Shown here: piece after piece, positions 1 to 5,498 of the stretch
How the letters are laid out: each line of letters begins with the position of its first letter
Numbering within the stretch: position 1 is the stretch's first letter
NCBI GenBank assembly: GCA_046724035.1
Contig: JBKOVT010000068.1
Location: 1 to 9,500, forward strand
Reading direction: 5' to 3'
Length of the DNA stretch: 9,500 nt
Source of the DNA: DATARH01 sp046724035
Lineage (GTDB): Bacteria; Pseudomonadota; Alphaproteobacteria; ATCC43930; CGMCC-115725
Notes under the pieces: generated by a model
Told to the model about the DNA's origin: nothing
The model's input: only the letters and a program-made list of their open reading frames with translations
Database searches by the model: none
Translations under genes and position numbers: made by a program

Positions 1-200
1 ACGAGCTCGGCGAGAAACGGAAAGAGGAGATGCGTCTTGTGGCGCAGATCGCCGCGGAGAGGCCCGCCCATTTCAGCCTCGACCGCTTCAAGCTTCTGCC
101 GCAGCGCGAGGGCCTCATGCTCCGGCATGACTGGGATCGGCGCGAGATAGCCCGCTTCTTCGTATTGCGCGATCTGGGTTTTGGTCAGGAATTTCGGCAT
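1..200 (-). CDS. Phytanoyl-CoA dioxygenase (PhyH) family protein, N-terminal part
   Basis: The reading frame begins with ATG at 200 (reverse strand) and is still open at the left edge, so only the first 66 residues are visible. They read MPKFLTKTQIAQYEEAGYLA, then PIPVMPEHEALALRQKLEAVE and a GGPL...LRHKTHLLFPFL block. An opening helix of the 'lt..qi..y...GYl' type, an 'ALR..LE' helix and the 'RHK.HLLF' stretch are typical of the N-terminus of bacterial PhyH-type Fe(II)/2-oxoglutarate oxygenases. The HxD...H iron-binding triad would lie beyond the window, so catalytic competence cannot be judged. A GGAG sits 7 bases upstream of the ATG. The substrate is unknown; family members hydroxylate varied small molecules. 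Family assignment rests on recall of sequence patterns, not a search. Confidence 0.72.
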   Translation of the reverse strand, partial: MPKFLTKTQIAQYEEAGYLAPIPVMPEHEALALRQKLEAVEAEMGGPLRGDLRHKTHLLFPFLAEL

Positions 201-244
201 GGCTGCGCTCCGGCCGGAACCGGTTTGTTATATCACGGCACTTT

Positions 245-280
245 GCTTGGGTGCTGCTCGGGGCTTGGGTGCTGCTCGGG
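245..280. repeat. Perfect 18-bp tandem duplication in the leader of the PhyH-like gene
   Basis: GCTTGGGTGCTGCTCGGG occurs twice back to back (245-262 and 263-280) without mismatch. It lies between the candidate promoter and the start codon of the PhyH-like gene, so it would be in that gene's 5' untranslated leader. Adjacent perfect copies suggest a recent slippage or duplication event, and copy number may vary between strains. No function is visible. Confidence 0.85.
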
Positions 281-281
281 C

Positions 282-333
282 CATCAATCCGGATTGAGCA
301 GCGTGCTCTTTCTGCATCACATCAATCCGGATT
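282..333. promoter_or_regulatory. Two copies of a palindromic candidate operator (AATCCGGATT)
   Basis: CATCAATCCGGATT occurs at 282-295 and again at 320-333. Each contains the perfect 10-bp palindrome AATCCGGATT. The first copy extends to a perfect 14-bp palindrome, TCAATCCGGATTGA (284-297). The palindrome centres are 38 bp apart. One copy lies in the -35/-10 spacer of the candidate PhyH-gene promoter and the other just downstream of its expected transcription start. That is the geometry expected for a repressor that blocks or loops a promoter. The cognate regulator is not identifiable here. Confidence 0.5.
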
Positions 334-339
334 TGTCAA
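311..339 (-). promoter_or_regulatory. Candidate sigma-70-type promoter for the PhyH-like gene
   Basis: On the reverse strand TTGACA (339-334) is a perfect -35 hexamer, followed after 17 bp by TGCAGA (316-311), a weak -10. The 17-bp spacer contains one AATCCGGATT palindrome. The predicted start would be near 304, giving a leader of about 100 bases that carries the 18-bp tandem repeat. The -35 is convincing but the -10 is poor, so activation or a different -10 is possible. Confidence 0.35.
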
Positions 340-363
340 GAACAAAATTGCGATCCCTGGGGC

Positions 364-738
364 TCATTGCGTCGCGCCGGTCGGCCGCGTCGAGGGTTCG
401 AGCATACGCTCGACCGCGCGCAGGAACTCGGAGGGACGAACCGGCTTCAGCAAATAAACGTATTTGCTGAGCTCCTCGCGCGGTAGCTGGAACGCGAAGC
501 CGGTCACGATCAACGTCTTCATTCCGGCGGCCGAAGCGGCCTCGCCGACCTGCATGCCCGTGCCATCCGGCAGTTTGCCGTCGGCGACGACGAGATCGTA
601 ACGGCGGCTCTGCGTCAGCCGCGAACAGGCCTGCTCGACGGTCGACGCGGTATCGACCTCGTAGCCGTCGCCGGAAAGGACGTGCTCCAACAACATCAGG
701 ACATTCGCATCGTCTTCGACGAGGAGGATGCGAGCCAT
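364..738 (-). CDS. Single-domain response regulator (CheY-like receiver)
   Basis: This is a 124-residue protein consisting of one receiver domain. Visible hallmarks are the acidic pair D9/D10 (ILLVEDDANV), the phosphoacceptor D53 (DLVVADGKLPDGTG), T79 (LIVTGF) and the conserved K98 in LLKPVRP. No DNA-binding or enzymatic output domain follows, so it would act by protein-protein contact or in a phosphorelay. The start at 738 (MARILLVEDD) places the first beta strand at the N-terminus as usual. An in-frame ATG at 825 would add 29 low-complexity residues unlike any receiver and would run through a palindromic regulatory site, so it is disfavoured, although no strong Shine-Dalgarno sequence precedes 738. 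No histidine kinase is present in the window. The family call is firm; the partner and role are unknown. Confidence 0.9.
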   Translation of the reverse strand: MARILLVEDDANVLMLLEHVLSGDGYEVDTASTVEQACSRLTQSRRYDLVVADGKLPDGTGMQVGEAASAAGMKTLIVTGFAFQLPREELSKYVYLLKPVRPSEFLRAVERMLEPSTRPTGATQ

Positions 739-818
739 GCCATGCCGCTGATTTTGTGAACGGGACGAGTTAACGCGAAGCACGGCGAGTGTGCCCGCCC
801 CGGCCCTCAGGGGCATGT

Positions 819-836
819 AATTCATTGCAACGAATT
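819..836. promoter_or_regulatory. 18-bp palindromic candidate operator between divergent genes
   Basis: AATTCATTGCAACGAATT is symmetric at 16 of 18 positions, with a central TTGCAA flanked by AATTC/GAATT. It lies in the 189-bp region between the response-regulator gene (-) and the dehydrogenase gene (+), a position from which it could control either. It is A/T-rich against a GC-rich background. The binding protein is unknown. Confidence 0.45.
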
Positions 837-861
837 GTAACCGCCGTTCACAGCCACCCCG

Positions 862-898
862 AATGCGCTGCGCATTTCCGGCCGAGGCTCGCTATAGT
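862..898 (+). promoter_or_regulatory. Candidate promoter with overlapping palindrome upstream of the dehydrogenase gene
   Basis: TATAGT at 893-898 is a good -10-like hexamer 29 bp before the start codon at 928. No convincing -35 is present at 16-18 bp spacing. Instead, the perfect palindrome AATGCGC-T-GCGCATT (862-876) occupies the -35 zone. This suggests a regulator-dependent promoter for the dehydrogenase/solute-binding-protein pair. It is inferred from layout only. Confidence 0.35.
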
Positions 899-927
899 CG
901 CGGCTCGCAACGGGATAGGGAGGCGAC

Positions 928-1863
928 ATGGCGCTGCTGATCGTCAATCTCGACAAGATGATCGGGAATGCGGAAGCGTGGCGGGCGGCGTTCGCGGCGC
1001 AATTGCCGGGGCTCGACATCCGAATCTGGCCCGAGGCGGGCGATCCCAAGGAGATCGAATACCTCGCCTTTATGCGGCCCGATTTCGACGCGCTGCCGGA
1101 CTTCCCGAGATTGAAGGCGATGTTCAGCCGCTCGGCCGGGGTCGAGGCGTTTGTCGATCACCCGCGCCTGCCGAAAGCGCCGCTCGGCAAGATCGAGCCT
1201 GATGGCGGCGATCCGATGATGACCGAATATGTCATCATGCATGTGCTGCGCTTTCACCGCGAGATGCCGAAATACGAAGAGGCGCAGCGCAACCGCGAAT
1301 GGCTGCGCACCCGCATCGTGCGGCCCGAGGAGCGGCGCATCGGATTTCTCGGCCTCGGGCTCATGGCGACGGCGCCGGCGCTGGTGTTGAAGTCGCTCGG
1401 CTTTCCGGTATCGGCCTGGGTGCGCAGCCCGCGCAAGGACGAGGCGATCCGGATTTTTCACGGCGCCGATCAGCTCGAGCCGTTTCTGCGGCAGACCGAT
1501 ATCGCGGTGTGCCTGTTGCCGCAGACGCGGGAGACCGAGGGGATTTTCTGCGCCCGCAATTTCGCGGTGATGCCGAAGGGCGCGATGATCATCAATGTCG
1601 GGCGGGGCAAACATGTCGTCGAAAAGGATCTGATCGCGGCGCTCGATTCCGGGCAGTTGAGTTACGCGGCGCTCGACGCGCTGTGGCCCGAGCCGTTGCC
1701 GCCGGAGAACCCACTTTGGGCGCATCCGAAGGTCACGATCATGCCGCATGTCGCGCGGCGGCCGACGGTGCAGCAGCTCGTCGCCGAGATCGCGCGCAAT
1801 ATCAGAAGCGTCGAACAGGGCGGCGGCCTACTGCAGGAAATCGACAAAGAGCTGCAATACTGA
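928..1863 (+). CDS. GhrA-like D-isomer-specific 2-hydroxyacid dehydrogenase (glyoxylate/hydroxypyruvate reductase type)
   Basis: This 311-residue protein has essentially the length of E. coli GhrA. It would catalyse NAD(P)H-dependent reduction of a 2-oxoacid such as glyoxylate or hydroxypyruvate, in the cytoplasm. The Rossmann nucleotide-binding loop is at about residues 139-147 (GFLGLGLMA); its third glycine is alanine. Catalytic residues of the D-2-hydroxyacid dehydrogenase family are visible: R226 in NVGRGKHVVE, E255 in WPEPLPPENPLW and H274 in IMPHVA. The EPLPPE.PLW.HP.V signature is characteristic of the GhrA branch. GGGAGG lies just upstream of the ATG at 928. The solute-binding-protein gene starts 46 bp downstream on the same strand, so co-transcription is likely and the enzyme may act on the imported solute or a product of it. 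Exact substrate and cofactor are not readable; the family is confident. Confidence 0.9.
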   Translation: MALLIVNLDKMIGNAEAWRAAFAAQLPGLDIRIWPEAGDPKEIEYLAFMRPDFDALPDFPRLKAMFSRSAGVEAFVDHPRLPKAPLGKIEPDGGDPMMTEYVIMHVLRFHREMPKYEEAQRNREWLRTRIVRPEERRIGFLGLGLMATAPALVLKSLGFPVSAWVRSPRKDEAIRIFHGADQLEPFLRQTDIAVCLLPQTRETEGIFCARNFAVMPKGAMIINVGRGKHVVEKDLIAALDSGQLSYAALDALWPEPLPPENPLWAHPKVTIMPHVARRPTVQQLVAEIARNIRSVEQGGGLLQEIDKELQY

Positions 1864-1909
1864 CGCACGCGCGACCGGGGACGCTTGCGCGCGGATGATG
1901 GAGGCGATC

Positions 1910-3253
1910 ATGGCAAGCACGACACGGCGGCGGGTGTTGCAGGGCGCGGCGGCGAGCGTCGTGGCGATGCCGTTTGTGCCGCCCTTCGTCCATGGAGCGC
2001 ATGCCGCCGGGAAATTGTCGGTCGGGTTCTGGGACCATTGGGTGCCGGGCGGCAACGATCCCCTGGACAAGCTCTGCCGCGAATGGGCCGCGAAGGAGAA
2101 GGTCGACATCACCGTCGATTTCATCACCTCGAACGGCGACAAGGATCTGTTGACCGCCGCCGCCGAGGCGCAGGCCAGGACCGGCCACGACATCATGCAG
2201 CTGACGGCGTGGTACGCGCCGGGCTATGCCGCGAACCTCGAGCCGGTCGACGACATCATGGCCGAGCTCATCAAGGAGCACGGGCCGGTCAATTCCGGCG
2301 CCGAATATCTCGGCAAGCAAGACGGGCATTGGGTGGCGGTGCCGACCTCTTATGGCAGCACGTTGTCGCCGCCCTGCGCGCGCATCGATCTGATGAAGGA
2401 GATCGTCGGGCTCGATGTCACAAAGATGTATCCGGCCGGGGCGCCGCCCGACAAGGAGCTGACCGACAAGTGGAATTGGGACTTCTTCTCCGACGCCGCG
2501 GGAAAGGCGAAGAAGGCCGGTCATCCCTTTGGCATGCCGATGAGCACGACGAGCGACGCGGTGCAATGGGTCGGCTCGATCTTCAACAGCTATGGCGTGC
2601 AATTGGTCAACGAAAAGGGCGACATCACGGTCAGGAGCGACGCGACGAAGGCGGTGCTCGACTGGTTCAAGCGCACCGTGCCGTTCTTCCCGGAGAGCGT
2701 CTATGCGTGGGACGACGCCTCGAACAACAAGGCGCTCATTTCGGGGCAAAGCGCGCTCATCTTCAATTCGCCCTCGGCCTGGGCCGTCGCGAAGCGCGAC
2801 GCGCCAAAAGTCGCCGAGCAGCTCTGGACGTTCCCGACGCCGATCGGCCCGAAGGGGCGTCACATCTCCGGCCGCTACCGCTATTGGGGGATCTGGAATT
2901 TCTCGCAGAACAAAGCCGCCGCGAAGAGCCTGTTGCTCTATCTCTCGACGAAGGATGCGATCGAGAAATTGCTGGTCGGCGGCCAGGGCTTTGACGTGCC
3001 GCCCTTTGACAAGATCGACTCGCCGATCTGGGCGGAAGCCGAGCCGCCCAAGGGTACGCTCTACAATTTCAAGCCGCGCGGCGATGTCATCGTGTCGGTG
3101 GCGGGGTCGCCGGCACCGGCGCGCATCGGCGTGCAGATCTATTCGCAGGGCACGATGTGCAAGATGATCGCGCAATGCACCCAGCAGGGCCGCTCGATCG
3201 ACGATGCGATCGCCTGGGCCGAGAGCGAGCTCGAAGGCTATATGCGGAGTTAG
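1910..3253 (+). CDS. Tat-exported ABC transporter extracellular solute-binding protein (family 1, sugar-type)
   Basis: This is a 447-residue periplasmic binding protein. The start at 1910 is chosen because GGAGG (1900-1904) lies 5 bases upstream and because it places a twin-arginine signal directly at the N-terminus: TTRRRVLQG at residues 4-12, a hydrophobic stretch, then AHA|AG with likely cleavage after residue 32. The mature part opens with KLSVGFWDHWVPGGNDPLDKL and has the usual family features, including a beta strand leading into a long helix (DLLTAAAEAQARTGHDIMQL) and a central region with WVGSIFNSYGVQ and ALIFNSPSAW. Such proteins deliver a solute, often a sugar or polyol, to a membrane permease pair. 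No permease or ATPase gene follows: the next gene is a pilin on the opposite strand. Transport therefore depends on components elsewhere, or the protein is an orphan. Ligand identity cannot be read from sequence. Confidence 0.9.
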   Translation: MASTTRRRVLQGAAASVVAMPFVPPFVHGAHAAGKLSVGFWDHWVPGGNDPLDKLCREWAAKEKVDITVDFITSNGDKDLLTAAAEAQARTGHDIMQLTAWYAPGYAANLEPVDDIMAELIKEHGPVNSGAEYLGKQDGHWVAVPTSYGSTLSPPCARIDLMKEIVGLDVTKMYPAGAPPDKELTDKWNWDFFSDAAGKAKKAGHPFGMPMSTTSDAVQWVGSIFNSYGVQLVNEKGDITVRSDATKAVLDWFKRTVPFFPESVYAWDDASNNKALISGQSALIFNSPSAWAVAKRDAPKVAEQLWTFPTPIGPKGRHISGRYRYWGIWNFSQNKAAAKSLLLYLSTKDAIEKLLVGGQGFDVPPFDKIDSPIWAEAEPPKGTLYNFKPRGDVIVSVAGSPAPARIGVQIYSQGTMCKMIAQCTQQGRSIDDAIAWAESELEGYMRS

Positions 3254-3274
3254 CGGAGTTATTAGGGCCGGGAT

Positions 3275-3300
3275 GGCCGCGGGGGGAACGCGGCGCGGCC
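3275..3300 (+). terminator. GC-rich hairpin after the solute-binding-protein gene
   Basis: GGCCGCG (3275-3281) pairs with CGCGGCC (3294-3300) across a 12-base loop, 22 bases after the stop codon. There is no run of T residues after the stem, so intrinsic termination is not established. It may simply be a 3' stabilising stem or a consequence of local GC richness. Confidence 0.25.
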
Positions 3301-3332
3301 GGCGAGGGGCCCGAGTTGGACGTGTCGGTGAA

Positions 3333-3380
3333 TAGAGCTTGTTGTTGTTGGCGACGGGCTAGAGCTTGTTGGCGACGAGC
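3333..3380. repeat. Short tandem duplication at the 3' end of the pilin gene
   Basis: TAGAGCTTGTTG-GCGACGAGC (3360-3380) and the adjoining 3333-3359 are copies. The outer copy carries an extra TTGTTG and a G for A substitution, giving unit lengths of 21 and 27 bp, both multiples of three. The pilin stop codon TAG (reverse strand, 3361-3359) spans the junction between the copies. The TTG triplet run is prone to slippage. Confidence 0.75.
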
Positions 3381-3478
3381 TGGCCGACCGCGATCAGCAC
3401 CAGCGCGCCCGCCAGGCTGTATTCGATCGCGGTGAAGCCGGCCTCATCCTGCAAAATTCGCCTAAATAAATCGAACAT
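3359..3478 (-). CDS. Flp/Fap-type pilin, short
   Basis: This 39-residue frame has a strong ribosome site: GGAGG sits 5 bases before the ATG at 3478. The sequence is MFDLFRRILQDEAG followed by FTAIEYSLAGALVLIAVGQL and VANKL. This matches the Flp/Fap pilin plan: a short positively charged leader ending in glycine (G14), prepilin-peptidase cleavage expected after G14, the invariant adjacent Glu-Tyr at mature positions 5 and 6, then one hydrophobic helix. Flp pilins are the subunits of Tad (type IVc) pili used in surface attachment. The protein is shorter than the usual 50-60 residues and lacks most of the C-terminal tail; its stop codon lies at a tandem-duplication junction. No tad or cpa assembly genes are in the window, so it is an isolated copy. 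The family call is strong despite the small size. Confidence 0.8.
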   Translation of the reverse strand: MFDLFRRILQDEAGFTAIEYSLAGALVLIAVGQLVANKL

Positions 3479-3512
3479 CACACCCTCCATGACTTCTTTT
3501 CAGTGAAGAGGA

Positions 3513-3541
3513 CAGGGTGAAATTTCTTTAATCAGGGTGAA
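3513..3541. promoter_or_regulatory. Direct repeat CAGGGTGAA, 20 bp apart, upstream of the pilin gene
   Basis: CAGGGTGAA occurs at 3513-3521 and 3533-3541, exactly 20 bp apart (about two helical turns), separated by an A/T-rich stretch. On the reverse strand the sites read TTCACCCTG and lie 35-63 bp upstream of the pilin start codon. Same-face direct repeats at this distance are typical of activator sites. The rest of 3479-3698 holds no gene. It has only a TATGAT hexamer (3651-3656) that may serve as a -10 for the PsiF-type gene, without a matching -35. Confidence 0.35.
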
Positions 3542-3698
3542 GGTTCGGTTAACAGGACGGGCTGTTTCTTACAAATCGATGAATTCGCTCCTCGGCGCCG
3601 TCCACTCGCCTGAAGGCGGTTTGCCGGTGGTGCGGGCCGGCCGGTGCGCCTATGATCGGACAAGCGTGCCGCATGGTTTGAGCGGGAAAGGGCCTGTC

Positions 3699-3944
3699 AT
3701 GAGAATGATCGCGATGAGTATCGCCCTGTCGCTCTACGCGGCGACGGCGCTGGCGGCGGGTGCGAGCTGCAAGGACACCGCGGCCGAGAAAAAGCTCGCC
3801 GGCGCCGCCCTGACGAGCTTTATGACCAAGTGTCAGAAGGATGCGCAAGCCTCCTGCGATACCGCTGCGCAGGAGAAAAAGCTGAACGGCGCGGCAAAGA
3901 CCAGCTTCACCAAAAAATGCGTCAAGGACGCGACCGGCGCATAA
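3699..3944 (+). CDS. Secreted PsiF-repeat protein
   Basis: This is an 81-residue protein. The start at 3699 gives a clean signal peptide (MRMIAMSIALSLYAATALAA, cleavage near residues 19-20); an in-frame ATG further upstream would bury that signal behind 54 residues of non-coding-like sequence. The mature part is two near-identical cysteine-flanked repeats, C24-...-EKKLAGAALTSFMTKC45 and C53-...-EKKLNGAAKTSFTKKC74. Each is a 22-residue unit with KKL.GAA..SF..KC, the PsiF repeat pattern. E. coli PsiF is known as a phosphate-starvation-inducible protein of unknown biochemical function. The paired cysteines suggest disulfides in the periplasm. It is followed after 45 bp by the GlsB-family gene on the same strand. 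No Pho-box-like motif was obvious upstream. The family is confident; the role is unknown. Confidence 0.88.
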   Translation: MRMIAMSIALSLYAATALAAGASCKDTAAEKKLAGAALTSFMTKCQKDAQASCDTAAQEKKLNGAAKTSFTKKCVKDATGA

Positions 3945-3989
3945 TTGCGGTCGCGCTGCGGCGGCGATCGCGGAGGGGAGGAATAGGCA

Positions 3990-4247
3990 ATGGGGATTCT
4001 CAGCTGGCTCATCCTCGGCCTGATCGCCGGGTGGATCGGCAGCAAGATCGTCAACAAGACCGGCGAAGGCTTTTTTCTCGACATCGTGCTCGGCATCGTC
4101 GGCGCGCTTGTCGGCGGTTTTCTGTTCAGCCTGGTCGGCGCCGAGGGCGTCAGCGGGCTCAACCTTTACAGCATGTTTGTCGCGGTCGTCGGTTCGATCG
4201 TCGTGCTGGTGATCTATCACACGATCTTTGGCCGCAGCACGACCTGA
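3990..4247 (+). CDS. GlsB/YeaQ/YmgE family (transglycosylase-associated) membrane protein
   Basis: This is an 85-residue, very hydrophobic protein with three predicted membrane helices at about residues 3-20, 28-48 and 58-80. The N-terminal MGILSWLILGLIAGWIGSKI, the central FFLDIVLGIVGALVGGFLF with its glycine zipper, and the final VGSIVVLVIYHTIFGR are the standard features of this family. The spacing between GFFLDIVLGIVGA and the final helix also fits. GGAGG at 3977-3981 lies 8 bases upstream of the ATG. Homologues are small inner-membrane proteins often induced by stress; the biochemical role is unknown. The gene follows the PsiF-repeat gene closely and converges on the acetyltransferase gene, with only 15 bp between the stop codons. 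Confidence 0.93.
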   Translation: MGILSWLILGLIAGWIGSKIVNKTGEGFFLDIVLGIVGALVGGFLFSLVGAEGVSGLNLYSMFVAVVGSIVVLVIYHTIFGRSTT

Positions 4248-4262
4248 CGCCTGGCGCGGCCC

Positions 4263-4796
4263 CTACACTGAGGGCGCTACCGGGCGGTGATGCACCCAAT
4301 GCTGGAAGGCGACGCCGCGCAATTCGGTCGTGCCTTCGAGCACCGCGCCGAGGCGCTTTGCGACGCGGATCGAGGGCTGGTTCTCCGGCCGGATAAAACT
4401 CGCGGCGCGATCGACCGGATGATGCGCGAAGAGCCAGTCGCGCGCCGCGCCCGCGGCCTCGGTCGCGAAGCCCTGGCCCCAGAACGGCCGGTCGAGCGAA
4501 TAGGCGATCTCGGGCTCGGGCCAATCGAGCGGCTCGAAGATGCCGATGCTGCCGATGAAACGGCCGCTCGCGATCTCTTCGCAGGCCCACATGCCATAGC
4601 CGCGCAACGCCCATGAGCCGAGTGAGGTCAGCATCGTGTACCAGACTTGCACGTGCGTCGCGGTCTGGCCGGTCAGCAGATAGCGCATCACCTCGGGGTT
4701 CGCCTGCATCGCCGCGTAGGAGTCGAGATCGGCGGCATGAAATGCGCGAAGCTGCAGCCGTGCCGTCTCGACCGTCGGAATCTCGAACGTCGTCAT
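4263..4796 (-). CDS. GNAT-family N-acetyltransferase (RimJ/RimL type)
   Basis: This 177-residue protein would transfer an acetyl group from acetyl-CoA to an amine, possibly a protein N-terminus or a small molecule. The opening TVETARLQLRAFHAADLDSY is the usual beta1-helix start of this branch ('TeRL.LR......D'). RPFWGQGFATEAAGAARDWLF (103-123) contains the Q/R-x-x-G-x-G/A acetyl-CoA pyrophosphate-binding motif (W106-G107-Q108-G109-F110-A111). ENQPSIRVAKRLGA (138-151) is the following N..S..v..KlGf-like motif. The start at 4796 is preferred because it overlaps the upstream stop codon in an ATGA (4 bp), indicating translational coupling. An ATG at 4814 would add only six residues. The substrate cannot be inferred. 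Confidence 0.92.
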   Translation of the reverse strand: MTTFEIPTVETARLQLRAFHAADLDSYAAMQANPEVMRYLLTGQTATHVQVWYTMLTSLGSWALRGYGMWACEEIASGRFIGSIGIFEPLDWPEPEIAYSLDRPFWGQGFATEAAGAARDWLFAHHPVDRAASFIRPENQPSIRVAKRLGAVLEGTTELRGVAFQHWVHHRPVAPSV

Positions 4797-5482
4797 TTGC
4801 CGGTCTCGACCCATATCACAGGCGGGCCGGATGCCGGGCGGATCTCGATGCGGATCAACTCGGTCAGCCGCGCGCCGGTCCAGCCGTTGATGGCGTCATA
4901 GTCCTGCCGCTCGCGCCACAGAATGGCGAGCCGCGCGCCCGATGCCTTTGCCCATGACAAGCGGTAATGGAGGTTGCGCTGCCAGGACGGCACGTAGCCC
5001 GTCATAAAGTTGACCTGGAACAACGGCGCCGGCCAGGACAACAGACTGCGGTCGAGCGCGGCCGAGACCGTATCGCCCGGCGCCGGAGCGAAGGCCGGCA
5101 TCGGCTCCTGGCCCTCGAGCGGCGTGCCGTCCTGCTGTGTGCTGGCGGGTAATATGCCGGCGCGCGGCCCGAGCACAAAACGCGCATCGTCCTTCACAAA
5201 GACGAGCCGGCCCTCGGAATCGACGATAAAGCGCGCGACATCCTGGTAATCGGGCGCGAACCCGATAAAGCCGAGGTGATCGCCGTTCGGCACGCGCCTG
5301 TCGAAACTTCCGGTGCCGAGTTGCAGCCACGAGCCGTTCCAGCCGATCGGCGCGGCTTCGAGATAGGCAAGGCGCGGCGTGTAGATTTGGTCGACGAGCA
5401 GCGCGCACCAGCGCGCGGTGAGGTACCACAGCGCCGGAAGAACGACGAGCGCGATGCCGCCGCGGATCAGGAAACGGCGCAT
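4793..5482 (-). CDS. Membrane-anchored protein of unknown function
   Basis: I do not recognise this 229-residue protein. Residues 1-4 are basic (MRRF) and about 6-28 form one hydrophobic helix (IRGGIALVVLPALWYLTARWCALLV), so it is probably anchored in the inner membrane with the bulk in the periplasm. The rest is rich in Trp, Pro and Asp, including IGWNGSWLQLGTGSFDRRVPNGDHLGF, APAPGDTVSAALDRSLLSWP and a C-terminal strand-rich IRIEIRPASGPPVIWVE. No catalytic motif is evident. Its GC-rich codon use matches the flanking host genes, so it is likely resident. Its stop codon overlaps the acetyltransferase start by 4 bp, so the two are probably made together. It begins 29 bp after the OLD-family gene's stop codon; no strong ribosome site precedes the ATG. 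Confidence 0.78.
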   Translation of the reverse strand: MRRFLIRGGIALVVLPALWYLTARWCALLVDQIYTPRLAYLEAAPIGWNGSWLQLGTGSFDRRVPNGDHLGFIGFAPDYQDVARFIVDSEGRLVFVKDDARFVLGPRAGILPASTQQDGTPLEGQEPMPAFAPAPGDTVSAALDRSLLSWPAPLFQVNFMTGYVPSWQRNLHYRLSWAKASGARLAILWRERQDYDAINGWTGARLTELIRIEIRPASGPPVIWVETGK

Positions 5483-5498
5483 ATTTCAGAGCAGGTGC

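Noticed and set aside
30..470. A + strand frame across the left intergenic region
   Set aside because: It overlaps the PhyH-like coding region, the tandem repeat and the palindromes, has no recognisable protein features, and is frame-compatible with repeats only by chance.
739..825. N-terminal extension of the response regulator from ATG 825
   Set aside because: The added residues do not resemble a receiver domain and the codons run through a palindromic regulatory region. The family start is at MARILLVEDD.
892..1749. Reverse-strand frame opposite the dehydrogenase gene
   Set aside because: Its composition is a shadow of the dehydrogenase codons, with no domain signal.
1802..3175. Long open frame (457 codons) on the reverse strand opposite the solute-binding-protein gene
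   Set aside because: It is Arg/His-rich with no recognisable domain, and overlaps a gene with clear family features. Such antisense frames are expected in GC-rich coding DNA.
3528..3552. TTAA pairs upstream of the pilin gene as a CtrA site
   Set aside because: The two TTAA copies are separated by 17 bases, not the 7 required by the consensus.
3541..3698. EcfG-type general-stress promoter (GGAAC-N16/17-CGTT) upstream of the PsiF/GlsB genes
   Set aside because: No GGAAC with a correctly spaced CGTT was found by eye on the + strand.
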